Assembly: GCA_050944255.1 (NCBI GenBank)
Contig: JBMNQS010000030.1
Span: 1 to 23,507 of the forward strand
Direction: 5' to 3'
DNA: 23,507 nucleotides
From: JBMNQS01 sp050944255
Lineage (GTDB): Bacteria > Bacillota > Clostridia > Christensenellales > Maliibacteriaceae
The notes under the pieces: generated by a model
The model's database searches: none
Seen by the model: the letters and a program-made list of their open reading frames with translations, nothing else
Told to the model about the DNA's origin: nothing
Program-made: the position numbers and the translations under genes
Shown: piece by piece, positions 1 through 6,450 of the stretch
How positions within the stretch are numbered: position 1 is the stretch's first letter
Layout of the letters: the number at the start of each line of letters is the position of its first letter

Positions 1-213
1 CTCGATGCCGGTCAGCCGGGCTGTACGGGCCGAAAGCCGCCTGGCCAGGAGAAACCATCCATGCCGGTAATAAAAATGCGCGCGCCGGTGGCGGCGTATG
101 GCTTTATAGCCCGGATAGCATAACAACACCTCCAGCGTACTTCTGCACGCAGGGTCCCTTTCCTTGACAGCCGCGATATCCCGCGCTCTGGTTTCCAATA
201 CCTCTTTCAGCAA
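1..213 (-). CDS. cysE: Serine O-acetyltransferase, N-terminal part (cut by window edge)
   Basis: Only the first 71 codons are in the window; the gene continues past position 1. The family transfers acetyl from acetyl-CoA to L-serine, making O-acetylserine, the first committed step of cysteine synthesis in the cytoplasm. The frame reads KERDPACRSTLEVLLCYPG (residues 17-35), then HRRAHFYYRHG (42-52), and ends LTGIE, the lead-in to the hexapeptide-repeat (left-handed beta-helix) domain. This is the typical N-terminal signature of bacterial CysE. The start is a TTG at 213: GAAGGGG lies 7 nt upstream, whereas the TTG at 219 is almost on top of that ribosome-binding site, and an in-frame stop lies further upstream. 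No ATG is available. The T-box leader at 422-660 fits control by charged tRNA-Cys. Identity is secure; the gene's remainder is not visible. Confidence 0.88.
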   Translation of the reverse strand, partial: MLKEVLETRARDIAAVKERDPACRSTLEVLLCYPGYKAIRRHRRAHFYYRHGWFLLARRLSARTARLTGIE

Positions 214-421
214 ATCCAATCCCCTTCTCTTTCCCCAAAAAATTCCGCGATGCAGCGCCGCCGGCTCACCTCATTTAAAACTGCGGTGCGCGCGGGCGAC
301 AGGGCCGTATCCCTATCCCTTTCACCCGCTGCCACCATCCTGGGCGACGCTGCGCGCATGCCGCTGTGCAATGCGCTTTACGCACGCCGCTTCAGACTTT
401 GCGCAAAAATATGCGCCCCGG

Positions 422-459
422 CAAAATAAAAAGCCTTTCGCCCGTACTCCGAGACGAAA
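422..459 (-). terminator. T-box terminator in the cysE leader
   Basis: Reading the minus strand, TTTCGTCT (459-452) pairs with GGGCGAAA (443-436) around an 8-nt loop and is followed by GGCTTTTTATTTT. It sits just after the T-box core, where the intrinsic terminator of this riboswitch class belongs. About 208 nt of further leader follow before the start codon. Confidence 0.75.
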
Positions 460-660
460 AACTTCGCGGTTCCACTCCGATTGAGCCATGCGGCCCCAAC
501 TTGGCACCCTTAACGCGGGCGGGCGGCTTTCCCTAAGCCATGAGCGTTCAGGAAAGCGACTCGCGGATGCACACGAATCTTCCACAGCCCGAAATGGCTT
601 CCAGCCGGCGGCCACTTCTCTCTTGGAGCGTTTTCGGAATCATCTCTTCCGGTCATAGTC
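422..660 (-). promoter_or_regulatory. T-box leader, probable cysteine specifier, upstream of cysE
   Basis: On the minus strand the conserved T-box core TGGAACCGCG occupies 474-465. Upstream are other family hallmarks in order: AGAGATGA (kink-turn-like) near 647, AAGAGAG plus a GCCGGCTGGAAGCC distal loop near 620-595, a specifier region with TGC at 571-569 followed by A, the GAGTCGC...CTGAA stem I closing segment, and CCGCGTTA before the core. The triplet TGC means cysteine, matching the gene downstream. Uncharged tRNA-Cys would be expected to stabilise the antiterminator and switch cysE on. The specifier register was assigned by eye from the flanking pattern; GTG just before it is the main alternative, but Val would not fit the gene. 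Confidence 0.82.
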
Positions 661-678
661 TTTGCACTTTATGAACTT

Positions 679-707
679 ATTATATGCGATGCCGCGCTAT
701 TTAGCAA
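679..707 (-). promoter_or_regulatory. Sigma-A-type promoter for the cysE T-box transcript
   Basis: Minus strand TTGCTA at 707-702, 17-bp spacer, TATAAT at 684-679. A TTGACA just upstream (720-715) overlaps the stop of the neighbouring glycosyltransferase gene but is 30 bp from the -10, too far to be its -35. Predicted start near 672 is about 15-25 nt upstream of stem I of the T-box. Confidence 0.65.
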
Positions 708-716
708 CCTCCGCTG

Positions 717-1892
717 TCAATTGCTGGTATTTTCCCGCGCTTCGTCCTCTTGCGCGGGCAGGCTCATCAGAAAGTCCGCCAGCTTCCTGGAGGCCTGTCC
801 GATCCCCAGGCTCTCCTGCGCCTGACGCATCTGATCCATGCGCTGCGGATTTTCCAGCAGCATGTGCAGCACCTCGTCGCTGGCCAGGTACTCGGGGATG
901 TGCATGGCCACGCCGTTGTTGAGGAAAAACTCCAGATTATAGTCCTCCTGGCCGTGTATCGGCGAAAACAGCACCATGGGCACTTTCTTTTCCAGCGCCT
1001 CGGAACTGGTCAGCCCGCCCGGCTTGGTCAAGAGAATGTCCGCCGCATCCATCATGTCGGATACTTTATCGGTAAACCCATAATTGAACAGCTTATGCCG
1101 CAACTCAAGACCGGCAATGGCATCGTACATGTGTTTGTTCTTGCCGCAGACCGACACGATCTGAAAATCCTGCGGCATACGGTCAATTTCACGGATAATC
1201 TCCTTGATGGTGCCGTAGCCCATGGAACCGCCCATGATCAGGATGGTCAGTTTATCGTCCCACAAAAGCTCTCTGCGCGCCTGCCGTTTATCCTTTTTCA
1301 AAGAGAAGCTGGGGTGCACGGGGATACCGGTGGCAATGATTTTTTCCTCGGGAATGCCCCGGCGCGTCGCCTGATACTTCAACTGCGGCGCCGCCAGGAT
1401 ATAGTAATCCGTTTCGGTATACTCCACCCAGGGATGAAGCACGTAGTCGGTAATGATCAGCACCGTCCTGGCCTTGGTAATGCCGTGTTTTCGCAGCCCC
1501 GTGATGATGATGCTGGCAAACACGTGAGGACTGACGATGATGTCCGGATTGTAAATTTGAACGTAGCGGATCAGTTTTTCACTCAAAAACAGCTCCGCCG
1601 CACGCTCAATGCCGCGCTGTCCGCGTTCCCACTCCTTGGTGCCCGGCTCGCGCACCTTCATGGCGGATCTGAAGGCCGAACCAAACGCATCGGGCAACAC
1701 GCGGATAATCCACTCATAGCCCCTGTCCACAGATTTGCCCACCGTTTTATTGACGTACATCAGCGTATCGAGCATGGCGCAGCGCACGTCATCGCGCCCC
1801 GAAAGGGCCTCCATGGCCGCGCGGCAGGCCGAATGATGCCCCTGCCCCGCGGAAATGGACATAAAAAGGATCTTTTTCTTTCTTTGTACCAC
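717..1892 (-). CDS. MGDG synthase / UgtP-type diacylglycerol glycosyltransferase (GT28)
   Basis: 391 residues. The family adds a sugar from a UDP-sugar to diacylglycerol at the cytoplasmic face of the membrane, making mono- (and in some enzymes di-) glycosyl-diacylglycerol, a membrane glycolipid and lipoteichoic-acid anchor. Visible features are the N-terminal SAGQGHHSA (14-22) that marks the MGDG_synth domain, a GGSMGYGT nucleotide-sugar loop at about 220, and TKPGGLTSSEAL at about 290, the C-terminal UDP-sugar site. Length agrees with UgtP and clostridial homologues. The start is GTG at 1892 with AAGGAGG about 10 nt upstream. It is a single gene, followed by the cysE promoter on the same strand. 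Whether the sugar is glucose or galactose cannot be told from sequence. Confidence 0.85.
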   Translation of the reverse strand: MVQRKKKILFMSISAGQGHHSACRAAMEALSGRDDVRCAMLDTLMYVNKTVGKSVDRGYEWIIRVLPDAFGSAFRSAMKVREPGTKEWERGQRGIERAAELFLSEKLIRYVQIYNPDIIVSPHVFASIIITGLRKHGITKARTVLIITDYVLHPWVEYTETDYYILAAPQLKYQATRRGIPEEKIIATGIPVHPSFSLKKDKRQARRELLWDDKLTILIMGGSMGYGTIKEIIREIDRMPQDFQIVSVCGKNKHMYDAIAGLELRHKLFNYGFTDKVSDMMDAADILLTKPGGLTSSEALEKKVPMVLFSPIHGQEDYNLEFFLNNGVAMHIPEYLASDEVLHMLLENPQRMDQMRQAQESLGIGQASRKLADFLMSLPAQEDEARENTSN

Positions 1893-1935
1893 GAATAACC
1901 AGCCTCCTTAAGACAGGTTGTTTCTGCCGCATGGA

Positions 1936-1965
1936 TCTATAACAGGCCAACAGCCTTACAGACAA
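1936..1965 (-). promoter_or_regulatory. Possible promoter of the glycosyltransferase gene
   Basis: Minus strand TTGTCT at 1965-1960, 18-bp spacer, TATAGA at 1941-1936, 44 nt before the GTG start. A second isolated minus-strand TATAAT at 2168-2163 has no convincing -35. The rest of 1893-2229 contains a GGCGCC...GGCGCC dyad near 2055-2075 but no recognisable riboswitch or gene. Confidence 0.4.
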
Positions 1966-2229
1966 CAGAGTATCCCTTGCAGGTAAAAAAGGTCTCCGCA
2001 GCCTTGATAACCACCCATTCAAACCGATCCGCCACTGGAAGCCCTGCCCATAGGCGCCACTATGCGGCGCCGTCTGCAGCCGGCTTACGGGCCTTACATT
2101 TGCCCAAATGTTTCAATTCTTGTTCAACTGAACTGCGACATGCTCTCGGTTTGCTCTTTATCATTATAGCATAAACGCTTCGGCGCGCCTATAAGAACCA
2201 AGCACGGATTTTGTCGAAAAAATACTTCC

Positions 2230-2259
2230 AAAATATGCGAACTTTTGTTTGCATATTTT
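2230..2259. promoter_or_regulatory. LexA (SOS) box overlapping the -35 of the DUF4130 gene
   Basis: CGAACTTTTGTTTG at 2238-2251 matches the Firmicutes DinR/LexA pattern CGAAC-N4-GTTYG. It sits in a longer inverted repeat: AAAATATGCGAAC (2230-2242) and GTTTGCATATTTT (2247-2259) are complementary at 12 of 13 positions around TTTT. The right arm covers the -35 hexamer, so bound repressor would block RNA polymerase. Pattern is read directly; LexA binding is inferred. Confidence 0.75.
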
Positions 2260-2277
2260 CGGGGGGCATGCTATGAT
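2249..2277 (+). promoter_or_regulatory. Promoter of the DUF4130 gene
   Basis: TTGCAT (2249-2254), 17-bp spacer, TATGAT (2272-2277), 40 nt before the preferred ATG at 2317. The -35 lies inside the right arm of the LexA-type inverted repeat. Confidence 0.7.
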
Positions 2278-2316
2278 AAACATACACGATCTTATTGTAT
2301 GGGAGGGGACATGCTT

Positions 2317-3066
2317 ATGCTGTGCTACATCGTCGACGAAGGATACGATGGCTATCTCACAGCGCTGTTTGAAGCCATGGCCACCGAGGAAAAACCCGGC
2401 CGCATACTCTTTGAAATGCCCCGGCAGGATATGCTCGATGACGACTATCGGCTGATTCCGCGCGATCCGGGCAAAGCCAAGCGTCTTTTCACGGGCATAG
2501 AGAAACGAATGAACCAAAAGAGCCTGGACGATATCGAAATGCTCTACTTCTCCGGCATCAACCACGCCCCCACCGTCGCGTGGGGTTATCTTCAGCACGG
2601 CTTTTCCAAAACCGGAAAAAAAGCGGGCGACCCGCGGATCGCCCGCGCCCAGCGGATCATTCAATCCGTCGCCTGGGAGGTGCAGCACCTGACCGGGCAG
2701 ATCGAGTTTCGCCTGCTGGTCTCCGGCGTATACTACGCCAGCATCAAACCCAGGCATAACATCCTGAAACTTCTGTCGCCGGCCTTCGTGGACCGCCTGC
2801 ACGGCGCATCCTTCATCCTTCACGACTGCAGGAGGATGCAGGCCTGCCTCTACAACGGCGAACAGCTCACCCAGGCGCCCTTTGACAAGATTCCCAGGCT
2901 CATCTTCGAGGGCGAGGAAAAACTCTACAACCAGCTTTGGCTGGATTATTTCCTTGAATGCGCCACGGAGGCCACCGTCAACCCCCGCCTTTTGGAGCAG
3001 ATACGCCCTCCGGAATACTGGCAGAAGCACATCAAAAACGATCTGCCGTCCTTTGTCTCGGGATAA
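2317..3066 (+). CDS. DUF4130 / TIGR03915 family putative DNA metabolism protein
   Basis: 250 residues from the ATG at 2317; GGAGGGG at 2302-2308 is about 8 nt away, while the in-frame ATG at 2311 is too close and the ATG at 2245 lies upstream of the -10. The protein opens MLCYIVDEGYDGYLTALFEAM, the usual opening of TIGR03915 proteins (Y-D-G-S/Y-F/L-x-G/T-L-L-T-A-x-F/Y-E), and contains VQHLTGQIEFRLLVSGVYYA near 147-166 and DIxPRxNILKLL-like SIKPRHNILKLL after it, typical of the DUF4130 core. In many bacteria this family is encoded beside a radical-SAM protein (TIGR03916) and the pair is assigned a DNA-repair or modification role. No such partner lies next to it here. The LexA box upstream independently supports a DNA-damage role. 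The biochemical activity is not known. Confidence 0.8.
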   Translation: MLCYIVDEGYDGYLTALFEAMATEEKPGRILFEMPRQDMLDDDYRLIPRDPGKAKRLFTGIEKRMNQKSLDDIEMLYFSGINHAPTVAWGYLQHGFSKTGKKAGDPRIARAQRIIQSVAWEVQHLTGQIEFRLLVSGVYYASIKPRHNILKLLSPAFVDRLHGASFILHDCRRMQACLYNGEQLTQAPFDKIPRLIFEGEEKLYNQLWLDYFLECATEATVNPRLLEQIRPPEYWQKHIKNDLPSFVSG

Positions 3067-3089
3067 ACAGCCGGCTCTTGCAAGGAAAA

Positions 3090-3154
3090 CGGCAAAGGGC
3101 CCGCCGTCCGCAGACTTCAGGCCCTTTTGCCTGCATCGTCTAGACGATGCAGGC
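3090..3154. terminator. Convergent terminator cluster with a perfect 26-nt palindrome
   Basis: GGCAAAGGGCC near 3090-3101 pairs with GGCCCTTTTGCC near 3119-3131; on the minus strand the same stem is followed by GTTTTCC. Immediately next to it, 3129-3154 is a perfect palindrome (half site GCCTGCATCGTC). The two stems share GCC bases, so they may be alternatives. The cluster lies between the 3' ends of two convergent genes and probably ends both transcripts. Confidence 0.6.
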
Positions 3155-3193
3155 TCTGGAGGGTATTTTATTTTGTCATCTCAATGTCACCGC

Positions 3194-4231
3194 TTAATCC
3201 TTGAGATACTCGTTGACGTTGCTGCTGTCGATCAGCTGCACGGGCACGGAAACCCAAGTCTCGGTCAGTTCTTCGCCATCGATGATCTTCAGGATGGTCT
3301 CGACGCCGATGGCACCGATCTCCTTGGGGAACTGGGCGGCGGTAGCCACGAGCTTGCCGGCCTTGATCAGCTCCAGCTCCTCCACGGTGCCGTCGATGGA
3401 GGCGACCTTTATCTGGTCGAGCTTGCCGGCAGCCTCCACAGCGGAAACGGCGCCGCGCCCGCAGGAAGCAAACGGACCCCAGATCCCGGAGAGATCCGGA
3501 TAGACCTGCAGGAAGTTGTTGGTTTTCTCAAGCACCAAATCAACCGTGAGACCGCTGCTGTTCTCGGTAAAGACGACCTCCAGATCGGGATACTCGGCAA
3601 ACGCATCCTGGGCAGCCTTCCAGCGAAGGTTGATGTTAAAGCCGGTGGAGTTGTTGAAGCACAGCACCTTTCCCTTGCCGCCGATGGCCTCGGCAAGTGC
3701 CTTGGCGCTCTCGTAGCCGGCCTCGTAGTTGTCGGAGGTCACCACCGCGGGTACGTCGTCGCTGTTGGCAAGAGGCGCGTCAAGCATCACGTAGGGAATG
3801 CCGGCCTCCAGGATGGCGGTGACGGCGGGCACAGAGCCATCGTAGTCAAGACCGATATGCATGATGCCGTCCACCCGCATGCTGGTCAGGTCTTCAAGCG
3901 TGGAAATCTCAAGCGTGAGATCGCGGTTGGACTCGTAGGGCAGAAGCTCTATTTTGCGGCCGGTCTCGGCCTCAATGGCCGCGATGGCCTCCTGGGCACC
4001 CACGACGACGTCGGACTGGAAGGTGTCGTTAAGGGCTTTGACGACAAGGCCGATGGTCAGTGGTTCACTCTTTTCAGCCGGTCCAGTAGTGGTGCTTTCA
4101 CTGGCCGGGGCGGGCAGTATGCCGGGTTCCGATTCATCCGGGATCTCATCAGGACTTCCGCAGCCAACCGCGCCGAACAGCAGTGCAATCATCATGACAA
4201 GGCCCATAACAGTGATCAGTTTACGCTTCAT
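3194..4231 (-). CDS. Sugar-type ABC transporter substrate-binding lipoprotein (Peripla_BP_4)
   Basis: 345 residues from the ATG at 4231, which has AGGAGGAAG directly upstream; a longer in-frame reading to 4321 lacks a ribosome-binding site. The N-terminus is a lipoprotein signal: MKRK, hydrophobic run, lipobox AVGC, then a low-complexity acidic linker rich in E, S, P and T. The mature part begins LTIGLVVKALNDTF, and DGIMHIGLD, AGIPYVMLDAP, TSDNYEAGYESAKAL and IKVASIDGT are the expected landmarks of RbsB/type I periplasmic-binding-protein folds for sugars or autoinducer-2-like ligands. Located on the outer face of the membrane. No permease, ATPase or regulator gene flanks it, so its transporter must be elsewhere or it acts as a sensor or shared receptor. 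Ligand unknown. Confidence 0.85.
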   Translation of the reverse strand: MKRKLITVMGLVMMIALLFGAVGCGSPDEIPDESEPGILPAPASESTTTGPAEKSEPLTIGLVVKALNDTFQSDVVVGAQEAIAAIEAETGRKIELLPYESNRDLTLEISTLEDLTSMRVDGIMHIGLDYDGSVPAVTAILEAGIPYVMLDAPLANSDDVPAVVTSDNYEAGYESAKALAEAIGGKGKVLCFNNSTGFNINLRWKAAQDAFAEYPDLEVVFTENSSGLTVDLVLEKTNNFLQVYPDLSGIWGPFASCGRGAVSAVEAAGKLDQIKVASIDGTVEELELIKAGKLVATAAQFPKEIGAIGVETILKIIDGEELTETWVSVPVQLIDSSNVNEYLKD

Positions 4232-4775
4232 GTTTCTTCCTCCTTCATACGTTTGATTATTTCTCCCAAGAGACGAATATTTCCCGCACTCCCGGGCCGA
4301 ACCATATACGATTACCGGCAATGATCAGGCATTTCAGATTTCCAAATTAAAATATGCGTTCGCGAGACAATAACATGATTTAAGTCCTCAGCAGTGTCAA
4401 CATAATCGGTTGTTTTTACGGCGAACGCATCATCGTCTTGCCTCCAGCCGCGCATTGTGCAAGACGCCGTGCAAATTGGTACCGGCCACAGAATCAATCC
4501 GTACAGCAGAAATCCGGGGACACCTGGAAAAAATGAATATTCGATTCGCTCTTTTGTCTGAGTCCTTGGCTACAGCGAGTTATCGTAAAGGGCAGCGCTT
4601 GCAGACTTTATTTTGAGACTTGAAAACTTTTCCGATATTCCAACCAAACGGCCTGTTCCACATGGCCTTTTTAAATAGGTTATATGCTATTTCCAGCTAC
4701 TTCTTGCTATTAATTAATAAGTTAAAATGAAACCAGAAAAAAGTCAATGTTTTACAGCAATATTGTACGGATATT
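4232..4775. other. Gene-poor AT-rich intergenic region with an inverted repeat
   Basis: No convincing gene. ATGCGTTCGC (4354-4363) and GCGAACGCAT (4421-4430) form a perfect 10-bp inverted repeat 57 nt apart, flanking a minus-strand TTGACA (4400-4395) that lacks a good -10. It is upstream of the substrate-binding-protein gene and could be its control region. A minus-strand frame without start codon, roughly 4312-4560, could be a gene remnant but resembles nothing I recognise. A hairpin at about 4647-4672 (AAACGGCC...GGCCTTTTT) may terminate transcription. Composition becomes notably AT-rich from 4600 to 4770. Confidence 0.4.
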
Positions 4776-6212
4776 TTAGTCGACCATACCATCGGTTTCA
4801 AATTTTTTCATTGAAAACACCATACTGAAATAAGCATCCACGCCCTCCTCGGGGATCAGTATTCCCCCATCCACCGGAAAGAGCGTATAGCCGCAATGTT
4901 CGGTTTCGCACACAACCTCCACGCCGAATCGTCTCCACGTGAAATCCTCAAAGGCATTTTCCTCCACCGTCCTGGGAATATCCGCGTAGATGTCGGAGAA
5001 AGGTCCCGCCTCCTGCTGCGCTCCCACGTATGAGAGCATGGCCAGCGTTATAACGGCATTGTGGGCATCGAGCCATTCGTCGCTGTTTTCCAGTTCGTGT
5101 TCGAAGCCAATACCCGTCACATACCCGTTTTCCACCGTATACTGAAGCTGAGGAAGCGGCGCATAGTGGATGTAGATCGTCGGGTCGCCGGAATCATCCT
5201 TCCATTGCCCGCCGGCATCAAGACGCTTTGTGACTTCAAAACCATAATGAGCCGCCATGGCGTTGTAATTTTGGGCAAACTCGGCCACCGTCAGGTCGCC
5301 CCGGTTTGCCGGAAGCCGGGAGGCGGCCACAATAAGCACGGCCGCGCCCGTCACAAGCACCTGGGCCAGTACGAAAGCCGCGCCCCGATACTTTTTTGTA
5401 TCCTTGAGAGCGTAGTTCAGCTCGTCGTCCCACGGCTGCGGTTCGTCCTCGCTGCATCTTTTATAGCTTTTCCAAAGGCAGATCGCACTGTAGATGGGAA
5501 TGCCGTAGCCAAGCCCCCCGCCGATCACGCCCAATGTCCGATCAAGTCCCTGACTGTAGCCCGGGCGGCGGCCGTCCCTGTCTTGGAGACGAAGCCCGAA
5601 AATCCATTTTCCCGGCGTCGTGCCGAGCAGCCGCAGCAGTGCCGGCTCGAGAAAGAGCATGAGCAAAAGCGCCATTATGGCGTCCAAAAAACTCAGTATG
5701 CCGCCGCGGCCCCACAAGTTCACATGAAAACAAAGCCCCAGCAGCGCCCACCATAGCGCCGAATATATGGCCATGTCCAAAGACCGTGCAAAAAAGCGCC
5801 GCCACGGATAAAACATCTGCGGCGCGGTATCCGCCTCGATGCTGAGGTATCCGGCGCCCGCATCCAGGTATTTCTGCGCATCCAGGCCGGCATAAGTCGC
5901 TTGATCCTCGCGTATGGCCCGGCAGATATCCTGCGCATAGCCGGCGTCCCTGCGGACTTGTTCCAATTCGCGCAGCTTCTCCTGCAGTATATCGGAAAGT
6001 TCGGCGGCGCCGCTCTGCAGCGCCCTGATTTCCTCCAATGAAATTTGAAGGCCCCGCAGCAGCTTGATGCGCTTGAGCGTGGCAAGATCGTCCCGGGAGT
6101 AGTCACGGTAGCCGTTGGCGGCGCGCAGCGGCCGCAAAAGCCCCTCCTGCTCGTAATAGCGTATATTGGCCCTGGTCATGCCCGACATCGATTCGATTTG
6201 CTTTATGGTCAT
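4776..6212 (-). CDS. MerR-family regulator fused to RDD membrane domain
   Basis: 478 residues. Residues 1-70 are a MerR DNA-binding domain (MTIKQIESMSGMTRANIRYYE, then GLLRP...NGYRDYSRDDL), followed by a helical segment to about 105 where MerR proteins dimerise. Residues 135-265 are an RDD domain: RSLD (143-146), TM helices about 147-164 and 174-196, the diagnostic TPGKWIFGLRL (199-209), and a hydrophobic stretch 226-247. A further TM lies at about 278-299, then a 180-residue soluble C-terminal domain I do not recognise. The layout predicts a one-component, membrane-tethered transcription factor that senses something in or across the membrane. Start ATG with AAGGATG 7 nt upstream. Monocistronic, preceded by its own MerR-like operator. 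Signal and regulon are unknown; topology of the C-terminal domain cannot be decided. Confidence 0.85.
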   Translation of the reverse strand: MTIKQIESMSGMTRANIRYYEQEGLLRPLRAANGYRDYSRDDLATLKRIKLLRGLQISLEEIRALQSGAAELSDILQEKLRELEQVRRDAGYAQDICRAIREDQATYAGLDAQKYLDAGAGYLSIEADTAPQMFYPWRRFFARSLDMAIYSALWWALLGLCFHVNLWGRGGILSFLDAIMALLLMLFLEPALLRLLGTTPGKWIFGLRLQDRDGRRPGYSQGLDRTLGVIGGGLGYGIPIYSAICLWKSYKRCSEDEPQPWDDELNYALKDTKKYRGAAFVLAQVLVTGAAVLIVAASRLPANRGDLTVAEFAQNYNAMAAHYGFEVTKRLDAGGQWKDDSGDPTIYIHYAPLPQLQYTVENGYVTGIGFEHELENSDEWLDAHNAVITLAMLSYVGAQQEAGPFSDIYADIPRTVEENAFEDFTWRRFGVEVVCETEHCGYTLFPVDGGILIPEEGVDAYFSMVFSMKKFETDGMVD

Positions 6213-6245
6213 ATTTCCACATCCTTTCCACCCTGCTCGTTATAT

Positions 6246-6276
6246 ACGATAAGGCATCAAGGTACTTGACAGTCAA
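6246..6276 (-). promoter_or_regulatory. MerR-type promoter/operator of the MerR-RDD gene
   Basis: Minus strand TTGACT (6276-6271), a 19-bp spacer, and TATCGT (6251-6246). Inside the spacer is the perfect 5-3-5 dyad TCAAG-TAC-CTTGA (6269-6257). A long 19-bp spacer holding the regulator's dyad is the hallmark of MerR-activated promoters. A second perfect dyad CTTGAC-T-GTCAAG (6277-6265) shares its half site. Autoregulation is inferred. Confidence 0.6.
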
Positions 6277-6294
6277 GCACGAACTGTATATAGG
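6266..6294 (+). promoter_or_regulatory. Possible plus-strand promoter overlapping the MerR operator
   Basis: TTGACA (6266-6271), 17-bp spacer, TATAGG (6289-6294). It points into 6295-6450, which has no plus-strand gene with a ribosome-binding site. Either a fortuitous result of the palindrome CTTGACAGTCAAG or a promoter for an antisense or small RNA. Confidence 0.3.
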
Positions 6295-6399
6295 GCTATA
6301 TTTTCCGGTAGCGGGCCGAGTCTGCCGGGCTTTAGTGCCAATGCTCCGGGCGTCCCTGAAAGGATGCGGGCCTTTGGCAGCAGGTGCAGGCACTGGAAA

Positions 6400-6415
6400 G
6401 CTGCGCGGCCGCAGC
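6400..6415 (-). terminator. Hairpin after the rmuC-hypothetical pair
   Basis: GCTGCG-CGGC-CGCAGC at 6400-6415 is a GC-rich 6-bp hairpin 36 nt downstream of the stop on the minus strand, followed only by TTTCC. Weak U-tract, so termination is tentative. The remaining bases 6295-6399 show nothing recognisable. Confidence 0.3.
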
Positions 6416-6450
6416 GCCGCGGCAGTAAAAGCCTTCGTTTTTCAAATCCG

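Noticed and set aside
750..1898. A long open frame opposite the glycosyltransferase
   Set aside because: Antisense shadow; no known motif, while the minus strand has clear family signatures and a ribosome-binding site.
2150..2200. Promoter for a long riboswitch leader of the glycosyltransferase
   Set aside because: TATAAT at 2168-2163 has no -35, and no known aptamer pattern is visible between it and the gene.
2882..4324. A 480-residue plus-strand frame opposite the substrate-binding protein
   Set aside because: Antisense to a clear lipoprotein gene and overlapping the 3' end of the DUF4130 gene in another frame.
4312..4497. Small minus-strand protein upstream of the substrate-binding protein
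   Set aside because: No ribosome-binding site and no recognisable family; the frame is open upstream only to a stop near 4570. Kept only as a possible remnant.
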